From Allobosea sp. WAO (lineage in GTDB: Bacteria; Pseudomonadota; Alphaproteobacteria; Rhizobiales; Beijerinckiaceae): 64,000 nt of DNA. The stretch covers positions 62,001 to 126,000 of the forward strand of contig NZ_JXTJ01000009.1 in the NCBI RefSeq assembly GCF_001509835.1. The letters are read 5' to 3'. Shown here in pieces: positions 54,661-63,128 of this stretch. Made by a program: the position numbers and the translations under genes. The notes beneath the pieces were generated by a model. It did not search any database. It worked only from the letters and a program-made list of their open reading frames with translations, and was not told where the DNA came from. Each line of letters opens with the position of its first letter. Positions within the stretch are counted from its first letter, which is position 1.

Positions 54661-55622
54661 TGGTACTTCTCCACCAGCGCGCTGGCGAGGTCCGGTGCAC
54701 GCCAGAGGTCGCGCACCGCATCGTCGATGGTGAAGGCGGGGACCCAGCCGAAGCGCTGGCGGATCTGCGTGGTGTCGGCGGCGAGGAACGGGCGGTCGAC
54801 CGGCCGCACCCGGCTGCCATCCTGCTCCAGCTCGAACTCGACATCGGCGACGGCACGCAGCTTCTGCAGCACTTCCTCGACCGAATAGGGCTGCGACGTG
54901 CCGAGGTTGACGGTGATCGTGCTTTCCGACTGCTGGCGCCTGGCGGTCGCGATCGTGGCGAAGCCCCGTGCCGCATCCTCGACATGGATGTAGTCGCGCT
55001 TCGGCCAGAGATTGCCGAGCCGGACCACCCTTCTGCCGGCCTTCAGCTGGGCGACGATCTCGGGCAGGAGATGCGGATTGGTCTCGCCGGGGCCGACCAC
55101 GTTGAACAGCCGGACGATGACGGCGGAGAGCGAGCGCTGCTGCGCGAGATAGCGCACATATTGCTCGCCATGCAGCTTGTTCATCCCGTAGATGTCGTTC
55201 GGCTCGAGCGCCGCCGAGCCTTCGCAATGCGGCGCGAGGTCGGGCTTGTAGACGGCGCCGCTGCTCGCGAACACGAAGCGCGTGCCCGGCTGGGCGGCGA
55301 GCAGGACGCTGACCAGGCCGAGCAGATTGGCCCGCAGAGCCAGCGCCGGGTCGTTTTCGCATTCCGGGATGTAGTGGACCGCCGCCAGATGGACGATGAC
55401 GTCCGGGCGGAAGTCACGGACGAGCCGCGCCATCGCCAGCTCGTCGGTGATGTCCAGCCGTTCGAAGCGGATGCGTTCGAGATCGGCCGGCGTGAAGCGG
55501 AGCTCGCCATAGCGGAGATTGTCGACGACGCAGACATCGTGCTTGTCGTAGAGCTGGCGGGTCAGCTGGCGGCCGACATAGCCGTTGCCGCCGGTAATGA
55601 TGATACGATCGCGCAGGCCCAA
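54657..55622 (-). CDS. NAD-dependent nucleotide-sugar epimerase/dehydratase
   Basis: 321 residues, extended SDR. IIITGGNGYVGRQLTRQLY binds NAD; VFASSGAVYKP carries the catalytic Ser, and YGMNKLHGE the Tyr-x3-Lys pair; VRLFNVVGPGETNPHLLPEIV fits UDP-glucose 4-epimerase-like and GDP-sugar enzymes. It lies 16 bp downstream of the Wzc-like gene. Substrate not assignable. Confidence 0.9.
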   Translation of the reverse strand: MGLRDRIIITGGNGYVGRQLTRQLYDKHDVCVVDNLRYGELRFTPADLERIRFERLDITDELAMARLVRDFRPDVIVHLAAVHYIPECENDPALALRANLLGLVSVLLAAQPGTRFVFASSGAVYKPDLAPHCEGSAALEPNDIYGMNKLHGEQYVRYLAQQRSLSAVIVRLFNVVGPGETNPHLLPEIVAQLKAGRRVVRLGNLWPKRDYIHVEDAARGFATIATARRQQSESTITVNLGTSQPYSVEEVLQKLRAVADVEFELEQDGSRVRPVDRPFLAADTTQIRQRFGWVPAFTIDDAVRDLWRAPDLASALVEKYQ

Positions 55623-55638
55623 GGTTGCCTCCCGGTAT

Positions 55639-57873
55639 TCAGTCGAAATCGGCGTAGTATTTGCGGATCCTGCGCGCGGCTGGCGGGGCGCGGAAACTTC
55701 GGAAGCTCTCGTATCGCTCCGCGTCGACCTGGGTCAGTATGACCCCGTGCACTCTGACCGCCCCGTCGTAGAGCCGCCTGACGGCTGCAGCGACGGTAGC
55801 CTTCGGCGTGTCGTGCCAGCGCGCCGCGTGCAGGACGATGTCGGCAAACTGGGCGAGGATCAGCGCGTCCGCAGCGAGCAGCACCGGCGGTGCTTCGACC
55901 AGCACCACGTCGAAGGAAGAGCGCGCCTCGGTCACCAGGTCTGCGAGAGTCGCCGGCGAGAAGGCGGGACCGCTATCCGACAGGCCGCCGCGCCGCTGCA
56001 GGATCGACAGGTGGCGCGACTCTCCGACGGCAGGGGGCGCGCGCCGGCGCAGCAGCGGGTTGCGTGCTGTCACCTCGGCCGGCGTCCACTGCCGGCCGCC
56101 TTCGAGCACCCGCTTTCGCGCCGCGCTGCCGGCGATGACGTCTTCCAGCGCCACCTTGCCGGTGCTGTCGATCTCGCTGCGCGGCGAGGCATCGACGATC
56201 AGCACGCGCCGCCCCATCTCGACTAGGCAGTGGGCCATGTCGTGGAGCACTTGCGACTTGCCCTGTTCCGGAAGGGCCGATGTCATCAGCACGACCTTGG
56301 CACTGCCGGATTCGGCCAGGCGCTGGGAAGCGATGATCGCCCGCAAGGTTTCGCGTTGCGTCGCGGCGTTGACGCGAGCATCGCCCGGCTGCAGCGCCGG
56401 CAGCAGGCCGATGCAGGGGCTGCCGGTCGTCGGCAGCACTTCCTCTTCCTTTCGGAAGCCGAGATCGCGGCGCTCGAGCAGGAAGGTCAGCAGCCCGCCG
56501 AGTGCGGCGGCTCCGATCCCCGCGAGGGCGAGGGTCAGCCCTTTCTTCGGGCCTGTGGGAACCTGGTTCGGCTCGGCGGCCGCCATGACCTGGGCCGCGA
56601 CCGGCTTCAGCTCGGAGAGCGCGCGCGCCTGCATATGGCCTTCGTTCAAGGTCTTCAGGCGCTCGCGGAGAGCATCGGCCCGGCCCTGCAGGGTCCGCAG
56701 CTCGGATTCCTTCCCCCGTGTATCGATCAACGTCGACTTGGCCTTGCCGGCACCGGCTTCGATCTCCTCCTCGACGCGGCGCGCGCTCCTGACGTCTTCG
56801 GCGATCGTCGCCAGGGCGTTGGTCACTTCGTTCTGCAGACGTGCTTCCGCCTCCTGCTCCAGCGTGCGCGCCTGGATCACGGAAGGGTGGCGCTCGCCGG
56901 TGGCTGCGGCCAGCGCGCTGACCTGCCTGCGGGCCGCCTCGCGGCTTTCGATCAGGCGCTGGATCTGCGGCAGGGCCGCGATGTCCGGCGGGATATTGCC
57001 TTCGGCGACGGCCTGTTTGGCGCGTTGCAGCCGCGACTCCTCGTTCACCCGGGCGAGTGTCGCCGCGCTTGCCTGGCTCGATATCTCGCGCATCCGCTGC
57101 TGGAGCAGCGCGGCGCCTTCCGTGCCGGTCTCGACGATGCCGGAGCTGCGTCGATACTCCGCGGCGGACCATTCGGCCTGTTCGAGACTCTTCCTGGTGA
57201 CCTCGATCTGGTCGGCATACCATTCGGCGGCCCGGCGCGACGAGGCCGAGCTCGTTTCACCGCGATTGGCGAGATAGGTGTCGGCGAAACGGTTGGCGAT
57301 CTCAGCCGCCCTGTCCGGCGTACCCGCTGAGTAGCCGATCTCGATCAGATAGGAGCGGCTATCGTTTCGGACCGTGAGATCGCGCATCAGCTCCTGGATC
57401 TGGGCTTCCCGCTGCGCCGGGCTGGGAGCGATCTCGCTGGGCCGGGCGTCCGGCTTCGCGGCGTCCTCGGCCGACAGCTGCTCGGCGACCTGACGCGCGA
57501 TCGTCCGCGAGCGGACGAACCGCGCTTCCGTTTCGACGAGAGCGCTTGCGTCGAGCGGCAGGCCGGCGCTGCGACGACCTCCTGCCGGGTCGTCCCGGCT
57601 GAAATCGATCTGGACCAAGGCGGTTCCGGTGTAGCGCTTCGCGCTCAACAGTACGAAAGCCGCCGCGCCGAGCAGCGCCAGCGCAACCAGGCCCGCAATC
57701 ATGCTCCGGCGGCGCCACAGGGCCAGAGCTGCCTCATATCCGACATGTTCGAAATGCCGGGGCGCACCGTCTTCCAGCCTGATCGGATTCTGGAATGCCC
57801 AGTTCATGACCTTCACGCGGCCTTCTGCGGGGGAAGCGGTGCGCTTGCCTGGGTTGATCGGAACGGGTTGCAT
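55639..57873 (-). CDS. Exopolysaccharide chain-length/export protein, Wzz domain fused to BY-kinase-like domain (ExoP/Wzc family)
   Basis: 744 residues. Wzz domain between a helix near residue 60-80 (SMIAGLVALALLGAAAFVLL) and one near 440 (GLTLALAGIGAAALGGLLTFL), with a long coiled-coil periplasmic region. The cytosolic part is a tyrosine-kinase/MinD-like ATPase: degenerate Walker A SALPEQGKSQ, Walker A' RRVLIVDASPR. The usual GEGKST is altered and the C-terminus has few tyrosines (RKYYADFD), so kinase activity may be weak or lost. Controls polymer length and export together with the outer-membrane protein and flippase. Confidence 0.88.
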   Translation of the reverse strand: MQPVPINPGKRTASPAEGRVKVMNWAFQNPIRLEDGAPRHFEHVGYEAALALWRRRSMIAGLVALALLGAAAFVLLSAKRYTGTALVQIDFSRDDPAGGRRSAGLPLDASALVETEARFVRSRTIARQVAEQLSAEDAAKPDARPSEIAPSPAQREAQIQELMRDLTVRNDSRSYLIEIGYSAGTPDRAAEIANRFADTYLANRGETSSASSRRAAEWYADQIEVTRKSLEQAEWSAAEYRRSSGIVETGTEGAALLQQRMREISSQASAATLARVNEESRLQRAKQAVAEGNIPPDIAALPQIQRLIESREAARRQVSALAAATGERHPSVIQARTLEQEAEARLQNEVTNALATIAEDVRSARRVEEEIEAGAGKAKSTLIDTRGKESELRTLQGRADALRERLKTLNEGHMQARALSELKPVAAQVMAAAEPNQVPTGPKKGLTLALAGIGAAALGGLLTFLLERRDLGFRKEEEVLPTTGSPCIGLLPALQPGDARVNAATQRETLRAIIASQRLAESGSAKVVLMTSALPEQGKSQVLHDMAHCLVEMGRRVLIVDASPRSEIDSTGKVALEDVIAGSAARKRVLEGGRQWTPAEVTARNPLLRRRAPPAVGESRHLSILQRRGGLSDSGPAFSPATLADLVTEARSSFDVVLVEAPPVLLAADALILAQFADIVLHAARWHDTPKATVAAAVRRLYDGAVRVHGVILTQVDAERYESFRSFRAPPAARRIRKYYADFD

Positions 57874-57975
57874 TGCCTTCGTCTTGTTTCGCCGCGGGTG
57901 GTGTGGTTCTGGCTGGGCTGCGGTTGCTCACACCACCTCGGGGCAGGTCGGCCGATGGCCGTGGGGCGCCGGTGT

Positions 57976-59385
57976 TCAGGCGCGCTGGTAGATGTCCTCG
58001 AGGCGGACGATGTCGTCCTCGCCGAGGTAGTCGCCGCATTGCACCTCGACGAGCTCGACCGGCGTATTGCCGGGGTTCTCAAGGCGGTGGACGGCCCCGA
58101 GCGGGATGTGCGCGTGCTCATTCGGCGTCAGCAGGCTGACCTTGTCACCGACGGTTACCTGCGCTGTGCCGCGGACCACCACCCAGTGCTCGGCGCGGTG
58201 CCCGTGCTTCTGCAGCGACAGCCGGCCCTTCGGATTGACGACGATACGCTTGACCTGGAAGTCGTCGCCGAAATCGGTGACCTGGTACCAGCCCCAGGGG
58301 CGATAGACCTTGCAATGGGTGTCGGCCTCCTGTCGCCCGGTCCGGCGCAGGCCCTCGACGATCTGCTTGACTTCGCCGCTGCGGTTGCGGTCGGTCACGA
58401 GGATCGCATCCTTGTTGACGATGACGATCAGGTCCTCGACGCCGTGCACCGAAGTCAGCGGCCCGTCGCTGGAAACATAGCAGCGCTGGGCGTCCGAGAG
58501 GACGACTTCACCCCGGCTGACATTGCCGGAGCCGTCCTGGTCGCTGACCGACCAAAGCAGGTCCCAGCTACCGACATCCGACCAGCCGCAGGCGAGCGGC
58601 ACAACGGCCGCCCTTACGGTCCGTTCCATGATCGCGTAGTCGATCGAGAGTTGCTCGGCCCCGGCATAGGACGCCGCGTCGAGTGCTACGACGCCGGGCG
58701 ATGTCTTCGCGTTCTCTGCGGCCAATGTGATGGCCGCAGAGCTGGCCGGCTGATGCAGCGCGTATTCCTCGAGCAGCGTCCGGGCGCTGGCCATGAAGTT
58801 GCCGGAGTTCCACAGCAACCCGTCCATCACATAGTTCCGCGCTCGCTCGGCATCGGGCTTTTCGACGAAGCGCCGGACGGCGCGCGCGCCGTTCGCCAGC
58901 ACTTCGCCCGCCTCGATATAGCCATAGCCCGTCGCCGGGTCGGTCGGTCTGATGCCGAAGGTCACCAGCCATCCGCCCGACACGGCGGGTAGTCCGGACA
59001 GTACGGCGGCGCGGAACGCCTCGTTGTCGCGGATCTGGTGGTCCGACGCCAGGATCAACAGGGGCACGTCGGGGTCGAGCCTTCCGGCCACGGTCGCGGC
59101 AGCGACGATCGCTGGCGCCGTGTCGCGCCGTGACGGCTCGAGGATGAAGTCGGCCAGGACGTCGATCTCGGCGAGCTGCTGTTCGGCGATGAAGCGATAG
59201 GCCTGGTTGGTGATGATGATCGGCCTGCCGAATTCCGGTCCGGCGACTCGAAGCAGTGTCTGCTGGAAGATGGAGTAGCCGCCGACCCGCAGGGCAAACT
59301 GCTTGGGATAGGATTCGCGCGACATCGGCCAGAGGCGCGTCCCCGCGCCGCCACACAGGATCAAGGGCCGGATTGGACAGCTCAT
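57976..59385 (-). CDS. manC: Mannose-1-phosphate guanylyltransferase/mannose-6-phosphate isomerase
   Basis: 469 residues, bifunctional type II enzyme. N-terminal nucleotidyltransferase with LILCGGAGTRLWPMSRESYPKQF (pyrophosphorylase signature) and FVEKPDAERA; the C-terminal cupin isomerase has RPWGWYQVTDFGDDFQVKRIVVNPKGRLSLQKHGHRAEHWVVVRGTAQVT with metal-binding His/Glu. It makes GDP-mannose from fructose-6-phosphate via mannose phosphates. Ribosome site GGAGC before ATG 59385. Supplies mannose or derived sugars for the polymer. Confidence 0.96.
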   Translation of the reverse strand: MSCPIRPLILCGGAGTRLWPMSRESYPKQFALRVGGYSIFQQTLLRVAGPEFGRPIIITNQAYRFIAEQQLAEIDVLADFILEPSRRDTAPAIVAAATVAGRLDPDVPLLILASDHQIRDNEAFRAAVLSGLPAVSGGWLVTFGIRPTDPATGYGYIEAGEVLANGARAVRRFVEKPDAERARNYVMDGLLWNSGNFMASARTLLEEYALHQPASSAAITLAAENAKTSPGVVALDAASYAGAEQLSIDYAIMERTVRAAVVPLACGWSDVGSWDLLWSVSDQDGSGNVSRGEVVLSDAQRCYVSSDGPLTSVHGVEDLIVIVNKDAILVTDRNRSGEVKQIVEGLRRTGRQEADTHCKVYRPWGWYQVTDFGDDFQVKRIVVNPKGRLSLQKHGHRAEHWVVVRGTAQVTVGDKVSLLTPNEHAHIPLGAVHRLENPGNTPVELVEVQCGDYLGEDDIVRLEDIYQRA

Positions 59386-59422
59386 GTTTTGCTCCAGGTT
59401 CGGTGGCGGCGGAAAGGGTTCG

Positions 59423-60730
59423 TCAGCGCATCGCGGCGGCCGTCGGCGGCTGGCCGGATTCGGCCTCGCGCTGCCTCTCGACCCGCAATATGTCGCCGGG
59501 CTCGAGCAGGGCGCCCTCGGCGATCGGGGAGGTCTCGCTGCCCTGCTCGGTCTGGCGCGTCACGAACAGCGAGCGCCGCGGGGGCCCGCTGGTTCCTTCG
59601 GCGAAGCCGACCTGGCGCAGCCTGAGCTCGCGGGTGAGGCGCGCCGCCGGCAGCGCCGCATCCAGCTCGGCGAGGCGCTGCACGGCGTCCTGCATCTCGG
59701 TCCAGACGCGGCGCTGGAAGGCTTCGCGCGCTTCGCGGACACGCAGGCTAAGCTCGCCCTGCGCCAGCGCGATGTTCGACATCTCGGCGTTGAAACGCGC
59801 GATGTTGCCGCGATTGCGCGCTTCCTCGCGCTGCAGCTCGATGCCGGTATAGCGCCGCGCCAATCCCGAGCTGAGCAAGGCGTTGTAGTCGACGAGATGT
59901 TGCTGGATCAGCTCGAGTTGACGCTTCTCCGCGTTGAGCTGCTCCTGCACGAAGCGCTTGTTTTCGAGAAGCCTCGGCTCCTGCTGCTGCAGCATCTCGA
60001 CCTGCTGTTGCAGGGCCGAGGTCTGGAAGGCGTGCAGCTGCGCCTCGCCGGCCTTCAGTTGCGCGACGAATTCATCCGAGCCGCGGCCGCTTTCCAGGCT
60101 GTCGAAGTCAGGGTTGCGCCCGTCGCGCTGGGCCTCGAGGCGAATGCGCCGCGCCGCCAGGGTCAGCCGCGTGGCCTCGAGGCTTTTCACGCGCTCGTCC
60201 GCCTGGACGAAATCGGTCCGCAAGGCGGCTCGGGCCTGCTCTTCGGGCACGGCGAACCCCCCGGCCAGGGCCACGGCGCCGAGCACCGAAACCCCGTAGC
60301 GATAGGGATAGACGCCGGCGGTGCGGACATCGCCGACGATGTAGATCGGGCGCGGCTCGGTCAGCCGGACCGAGACGACAGGCTTTTGCAGGTAGCCGTC
60401 GGCGAGGTTCTTGGTGAGTCGCTGCTCGATCTCCTTGAGGGTGAGGCCGCGGACCGAAACCGCGCCGAGCAGGGGCACCGCGATGCTGTAGCTGGCGTCG
60501 ATCATCGTCTCGCCGGACATGTCGGCCTGGCCGAAGACGGTGATGCCGATCCTGTCTCCCGGCGCCACGCGATAGGCAGTGGGCTCTGCCGCTTTGAGGG
60601 GGGAGGCCTGGAGTGCGATCACGCAGAACGCCGCCAGCCAGGTGCGCTGCCCCATCCCGCGATGGGTCCGAGGATCGCGTCCGGGCGCTCCCGGCACGAC
60701 TGGCGGTGCGATCTGCTGGCAAACGGACAT
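59423..60730 (-). CDS. Polysaccharide export outer-membrane protein with extended coiled coil (ExoF/Wza-like)
   Basis: 435 residues from ATG 60730, preceded by AGGAAGG at 8 nt; a later ATG (60655, MGQRTWLAAF) would start directly at the signal peptide WLAAFCVIALQASPLKA. Mature protein begins with a Poly_export domain (YRVAPGDRIGITVFGQADMSGETMI...VPLLGAVSVRGLTLKEIE), SLBB-like segment (PIYIVGDVRTAGVYPYRYGVSVLGAVALAGG), then a coiled coil of about 200 residues rich in Gln/Glu/Arg, and SIAEGALLEPGDILRV. No lipobox cysteine. Similar to rhizobial ExoF. First gene of the leftward block. Confidence 0.88.
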   Translation of the reverse strand: MSVCQQIAPPVVPGAPGRDPRTHRGMGQRTWLAAFCVIALQASPLKAAEPTAYRVAPGDRIGITVFGQADMSGETMIDASYSIAVPLLGAVSVRGLTLKEIEQRLTKNLADGYLQKPVVSVRLTEPRPIYIVGDVRTAGVYPYRYGVSVLGAVALAGGFAVPEEQARAALRTDFVQADERVKSLEATRLTLAARRIRLEAQRDGRNPDFDSLESGRGSDEFVAQLKAGEAQLHAFQTSALQQQVEMLQQQEPRLLENKRFVQEQLNAEKRQLELIQQHLVDYNALLSSGLARRYTGIELQREEARNRGNIARFNAEMSNIALAQGELSLRVREAREAFQRRVWTEMQDAVQRLAELDAALPAARLTRELRLRQVGFAEGTSGPPRRSLFVTRQTEQGSETSPIAEGALLEPGDILRVERQREAESGQPPTAAAMR

Positions 60731-61283
60731 CGCTCCAACCTTCCTGCTCGGCCTCTTCCTGGATGCCTTTGAGACCGGCGGGCGCGGGTATTGTCCCGGG
60801 CCGGAAACAGCGGGCATGGCAGACAGGCTAGAGCACCCCGCCGCTTTCCAGCGGGCGCATTCGGGCGAAGGCGAGGGCGCGAAAGGGCTACCCCGTGGCT
60901 GTCAATGTTTAACGCATTGAATTTGTTTGATAAAACTTGAAGTTTCTCGGCGAAAACATGCCTTGCCGCCGGCGGGGGCAGCTGTCTTCGGCGAGGATTT
61001 CGACGGCGATTAATCGCCATGCCTCCCCCCAATGGGCTGCCACTTTTCAAGCGGTGCGATGAGGTACCTCCCAAGATGAGAGTGACCTGTCGAGGATGCT
61101 CCAAAATAGCAATTGTGGCGGGGCGCAATTATAAATACTTAGCAATCTGATAATATAAGTAAAAATTCAAAATCGGTGCGGGGCTAAAAGAAATCGTTCC
61201 TGCGAAATGAAAATACAAGATCAGGAATGACTGTTCTCTTAAATGCGGCTGATCTAACCAGCGTATGCAATCCGGAGAGTAGA
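60731..61283. other. Divergent AT-rich promoter region of the exopolysaccharide locus
   Basis: No gene was found in about 550 bp. The half nearer the rightward genes (61110-61240) is AT-rich, with TATAAATACTT- and TAATATAAG-like stretches, fitting promoter elements. It contains the 14-bp palindrome at 61005-61018. Confidence 0.6.
61005..61018. promoter_or_regulatory. Perfect 14-bp palindrome GGCGATTAATCGCC
   Basis: Exact inverted repeat between the export-protein gene and the UDP-xylose synthase gene. Possible operator serving both directions; which regulator would use it is unknown. Confidence 0.4.
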
Positions 61284-62264
61284 ATGAAACGGGTTATGGT
61301 TTCCGGCGGTGCCGGCTTTCTCGGATCTCATCTTTGCAGGAAATTGCTGGCCCAGGGGAATGAGGTCGTATGCGTAGACAATTATTTCACTGGAACGCGT
61401 GCGAACATATCCGAGTTGCTTGAAGACAAGAACTTCGACGTTCTTCGGCATGACGTAACTTTCCCGCTCTATGTCGAAGTCGATGAGATCTATAATCTCG
61501 CCTGCCCGGCCTCGCCGATCCACTATCAGCACGATCCGGTCCAGACGACCAAGACGAGCGTCATGGGCGCGATCAACATGCTCGGCCTCGCCAAGCGTCT
61601 GCGCAGCCGCATCCTTCAAGCTTCGACGAGCGAAGTCTATGGCGATCCGGAGGTTCATCCGCAGCGCGAAGACTATCGCGGGCTGGTGAACATCAATGGG
61701 CCGCGGGCCTGCTACGACGAAGGCAAGCGCTGCGCCGAGACCCTGTTCTACGATTACCAGCGCCAGCACGGCATCGGCATCAGGGTCGCCCGGATCTTCA
61801 ACACCTACGGCCCGCGCATGCACCCGCAGGACGGCCGGGTGGTCTCCAACTTCATTATCCAGGCGCTGCGCAACGAACCGATCACGCTCTATGGCGATGG
61901 CAGCCAGACACGCTCCTTCTGCTATGTCGACGATCTCGTCGAAGGACTGGTCAGGTTGATGAACGTCGACGGCGACGTGATCGGGCCGGTCAATCTCGGC
62001 AACCCGCACGAAATCAGCGTGCGCGAGCTCGCCGAGACCATCGTCGAGCTGACCGGCTCGCGCTCGGTGCTCGATTTCCGCCCGCTTCCCGCCGACGATC
62101 CAAGGCAGCGCTGCCCCGACATCGGCCGTGCCGCCGAACTCCTGCACTGGAAACCTCGGGTCGAGCTGCGGGAGGGCTTGTCGCGCACGATCGCCTATTT
62201 CGACGAGCTTCTGGCCCAGGCCCCGGCTCCCCCGCAATCGCTGGAGCTGAAGGTGGTGGCATGA
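61284..62264 (+). CDS. UDP-glucuronate decarboxylase (UDP-xylose synthase)
   Basis: 326 residues, extended [21 protein letters not shown] binds [37 protein letters not shown] and [14 protein letters not shown] are hallmarks of [19 protein letters not shown] holds Tyr-x3-Lys. Start ATG 61284 with GGAGAG upstream (CCGGAGAGTAGA before ATG); the longer frame from 61227 is less convincing. It converts UDP-glucuronate to UDP-xylose with NAD recycling. Overlaps the next gene by ATGA. Confidence 0.94.
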   Translation: MKRVMVSGGAGFLGSHLCRKLLAQGNEVVCVDNYFTGTRANISELLEDKNFDVLRHDVTFPLYVEVDEIYNLACPASPIHYQHDPVQTTKTSVMGAINMLGLAKRLRSRILQASTSEVYGDPEVHPQREDYRGLVNINGPRACYDEGKRCAETLFYDYQRQHGIGIRVARIFNTYGPRMHPQDGRVVSNFIIQALRNEPITLYGDGSQTRSFCYVDDLVEGLVRLMNVDGDVIGPVNLGNPHEISVRELAETIVELTGSRSVLDFRPLPADDPRQRCPDIGRAAELLHWKPRVELREGLSRTIAYFDELLAQAPAPPQSLELKVVA

Positions 62265-63088
62265 ACGCGCCGATATCCCGCCCCGCGCTCCCCCGCGTCG
62301 ATATCCTCGGCGTCCGCGTCGCAGCCATCGATCTGCCCAAGGCGCTCGACGCCATCGAGACCTGGATCGCCGCGGGCAAGCATCACTATGTCTGCATCAC
62401 CGGCGCCCACGGCGTCATGGAAAGCCGGCGCGACCCTGTCCTGCGGGCGATCCATAACCAGGCCGGCATGGCGACGCCGGACGGCATGCCGCTGGTCTGG
62501 GTCTCGCGCCTTCTCGGCCACGCCGGCACCAAGCGGGTCTATGGGCCCGATCTGATGCGAGCGCTCAGTGCTCTTTCGGCGAAGCGCGGCTACCGGCAGT
62601 TCTACTATGGCGGCGACAAGGGCGTCGCCGACCAACTGGCGGCGGCCCTGAAACGGGACTGCCCCGGCCTGGTGGTGGCCGGGACCCTGTGCCCGCCCTT
62701 CCGCCCGCTGACCAGCGAAGAGGATGACGATGTCGTCGCCCAGATCAATGCAGCCAAGCCGGATATCGTCTGGGTCGGGCTCAGCACGCCGAAGCAGGAA
62801 TACTGGATGGCGAGCCATGGCGCGCGCCTCGACGCGCCGGTTCTGATCGGCGTCGGCGCGGCCTTCGATTTTCTCGCCGGCCGCAAGGCCCAGGCCCCGC
62901 TCTGGATGCAGCGCAACGGCCTGGAATGGCTGTTCCGGCTCTGCCAGGAGCCACGCCGTCTCGGCAGCCGCTACCTGCGGATCGTGCCGGGCTTCCTGAC
63001 GGCCGTCGCCGGCGATCTCGCCAGGCGCTCGGCGACCAGCTTCTGGCTGGGCACGAGGCGCCGCCTGCGCCGCCTCATGACCGGCTGA
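62261..63088 (+). CDS. WecG/TagA/CpsF family glycosyltransferase
   Basis: 275 residues, GT26 family. Motifs: [45 protein letters not shown] near the start, [48 protein letters not shown] and [34 protein letters not shown]. It transfers a sugar (ManNAc-like or glucuronic-type in known members) to a lipid carrier intermediate. Coupled to the UDP-xylose synthase start. Confidence 0.93.
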   Translation: MNAPISRPALPRVDILGVRVAAIDLPKALDAIETWIAAGKHHYVCITGAHGVMESRRDPVLRAIHNQAGMATPDGMPLVWVSRLLGHAGTKRVYGPDLMRALSALSAKRGYRQFYYGGDKGVADQLAAALKRDCPGLVVAGTLCPPFRPLTSEEDDDVVAQINAAKPDIVWVGLSTPKQEYWMASHGARLDAPVLIGVGAAFDFLAGRKAQAPLWMQRNGLEWLFRLCQEPRRLGSRYLRIVPGFLTAVAGDLARRSATSFWLGTRRRLRRLMTG

Positions 63089-63128
63089 ACCTCGCAATCC
63101 ATCCACTCATCCAGACCTGGAGATCGAC

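Noticed and set aside
51155-54985. 1276-residue open frame that could be read as a giant three-domain protein
   Set aside because: The first 530 residues are Arg/Ser/Pro-rich shadow sequence of the glycosyltransferase in another frame; a good ribosome site and ATGA overlap set the real start at 53398.
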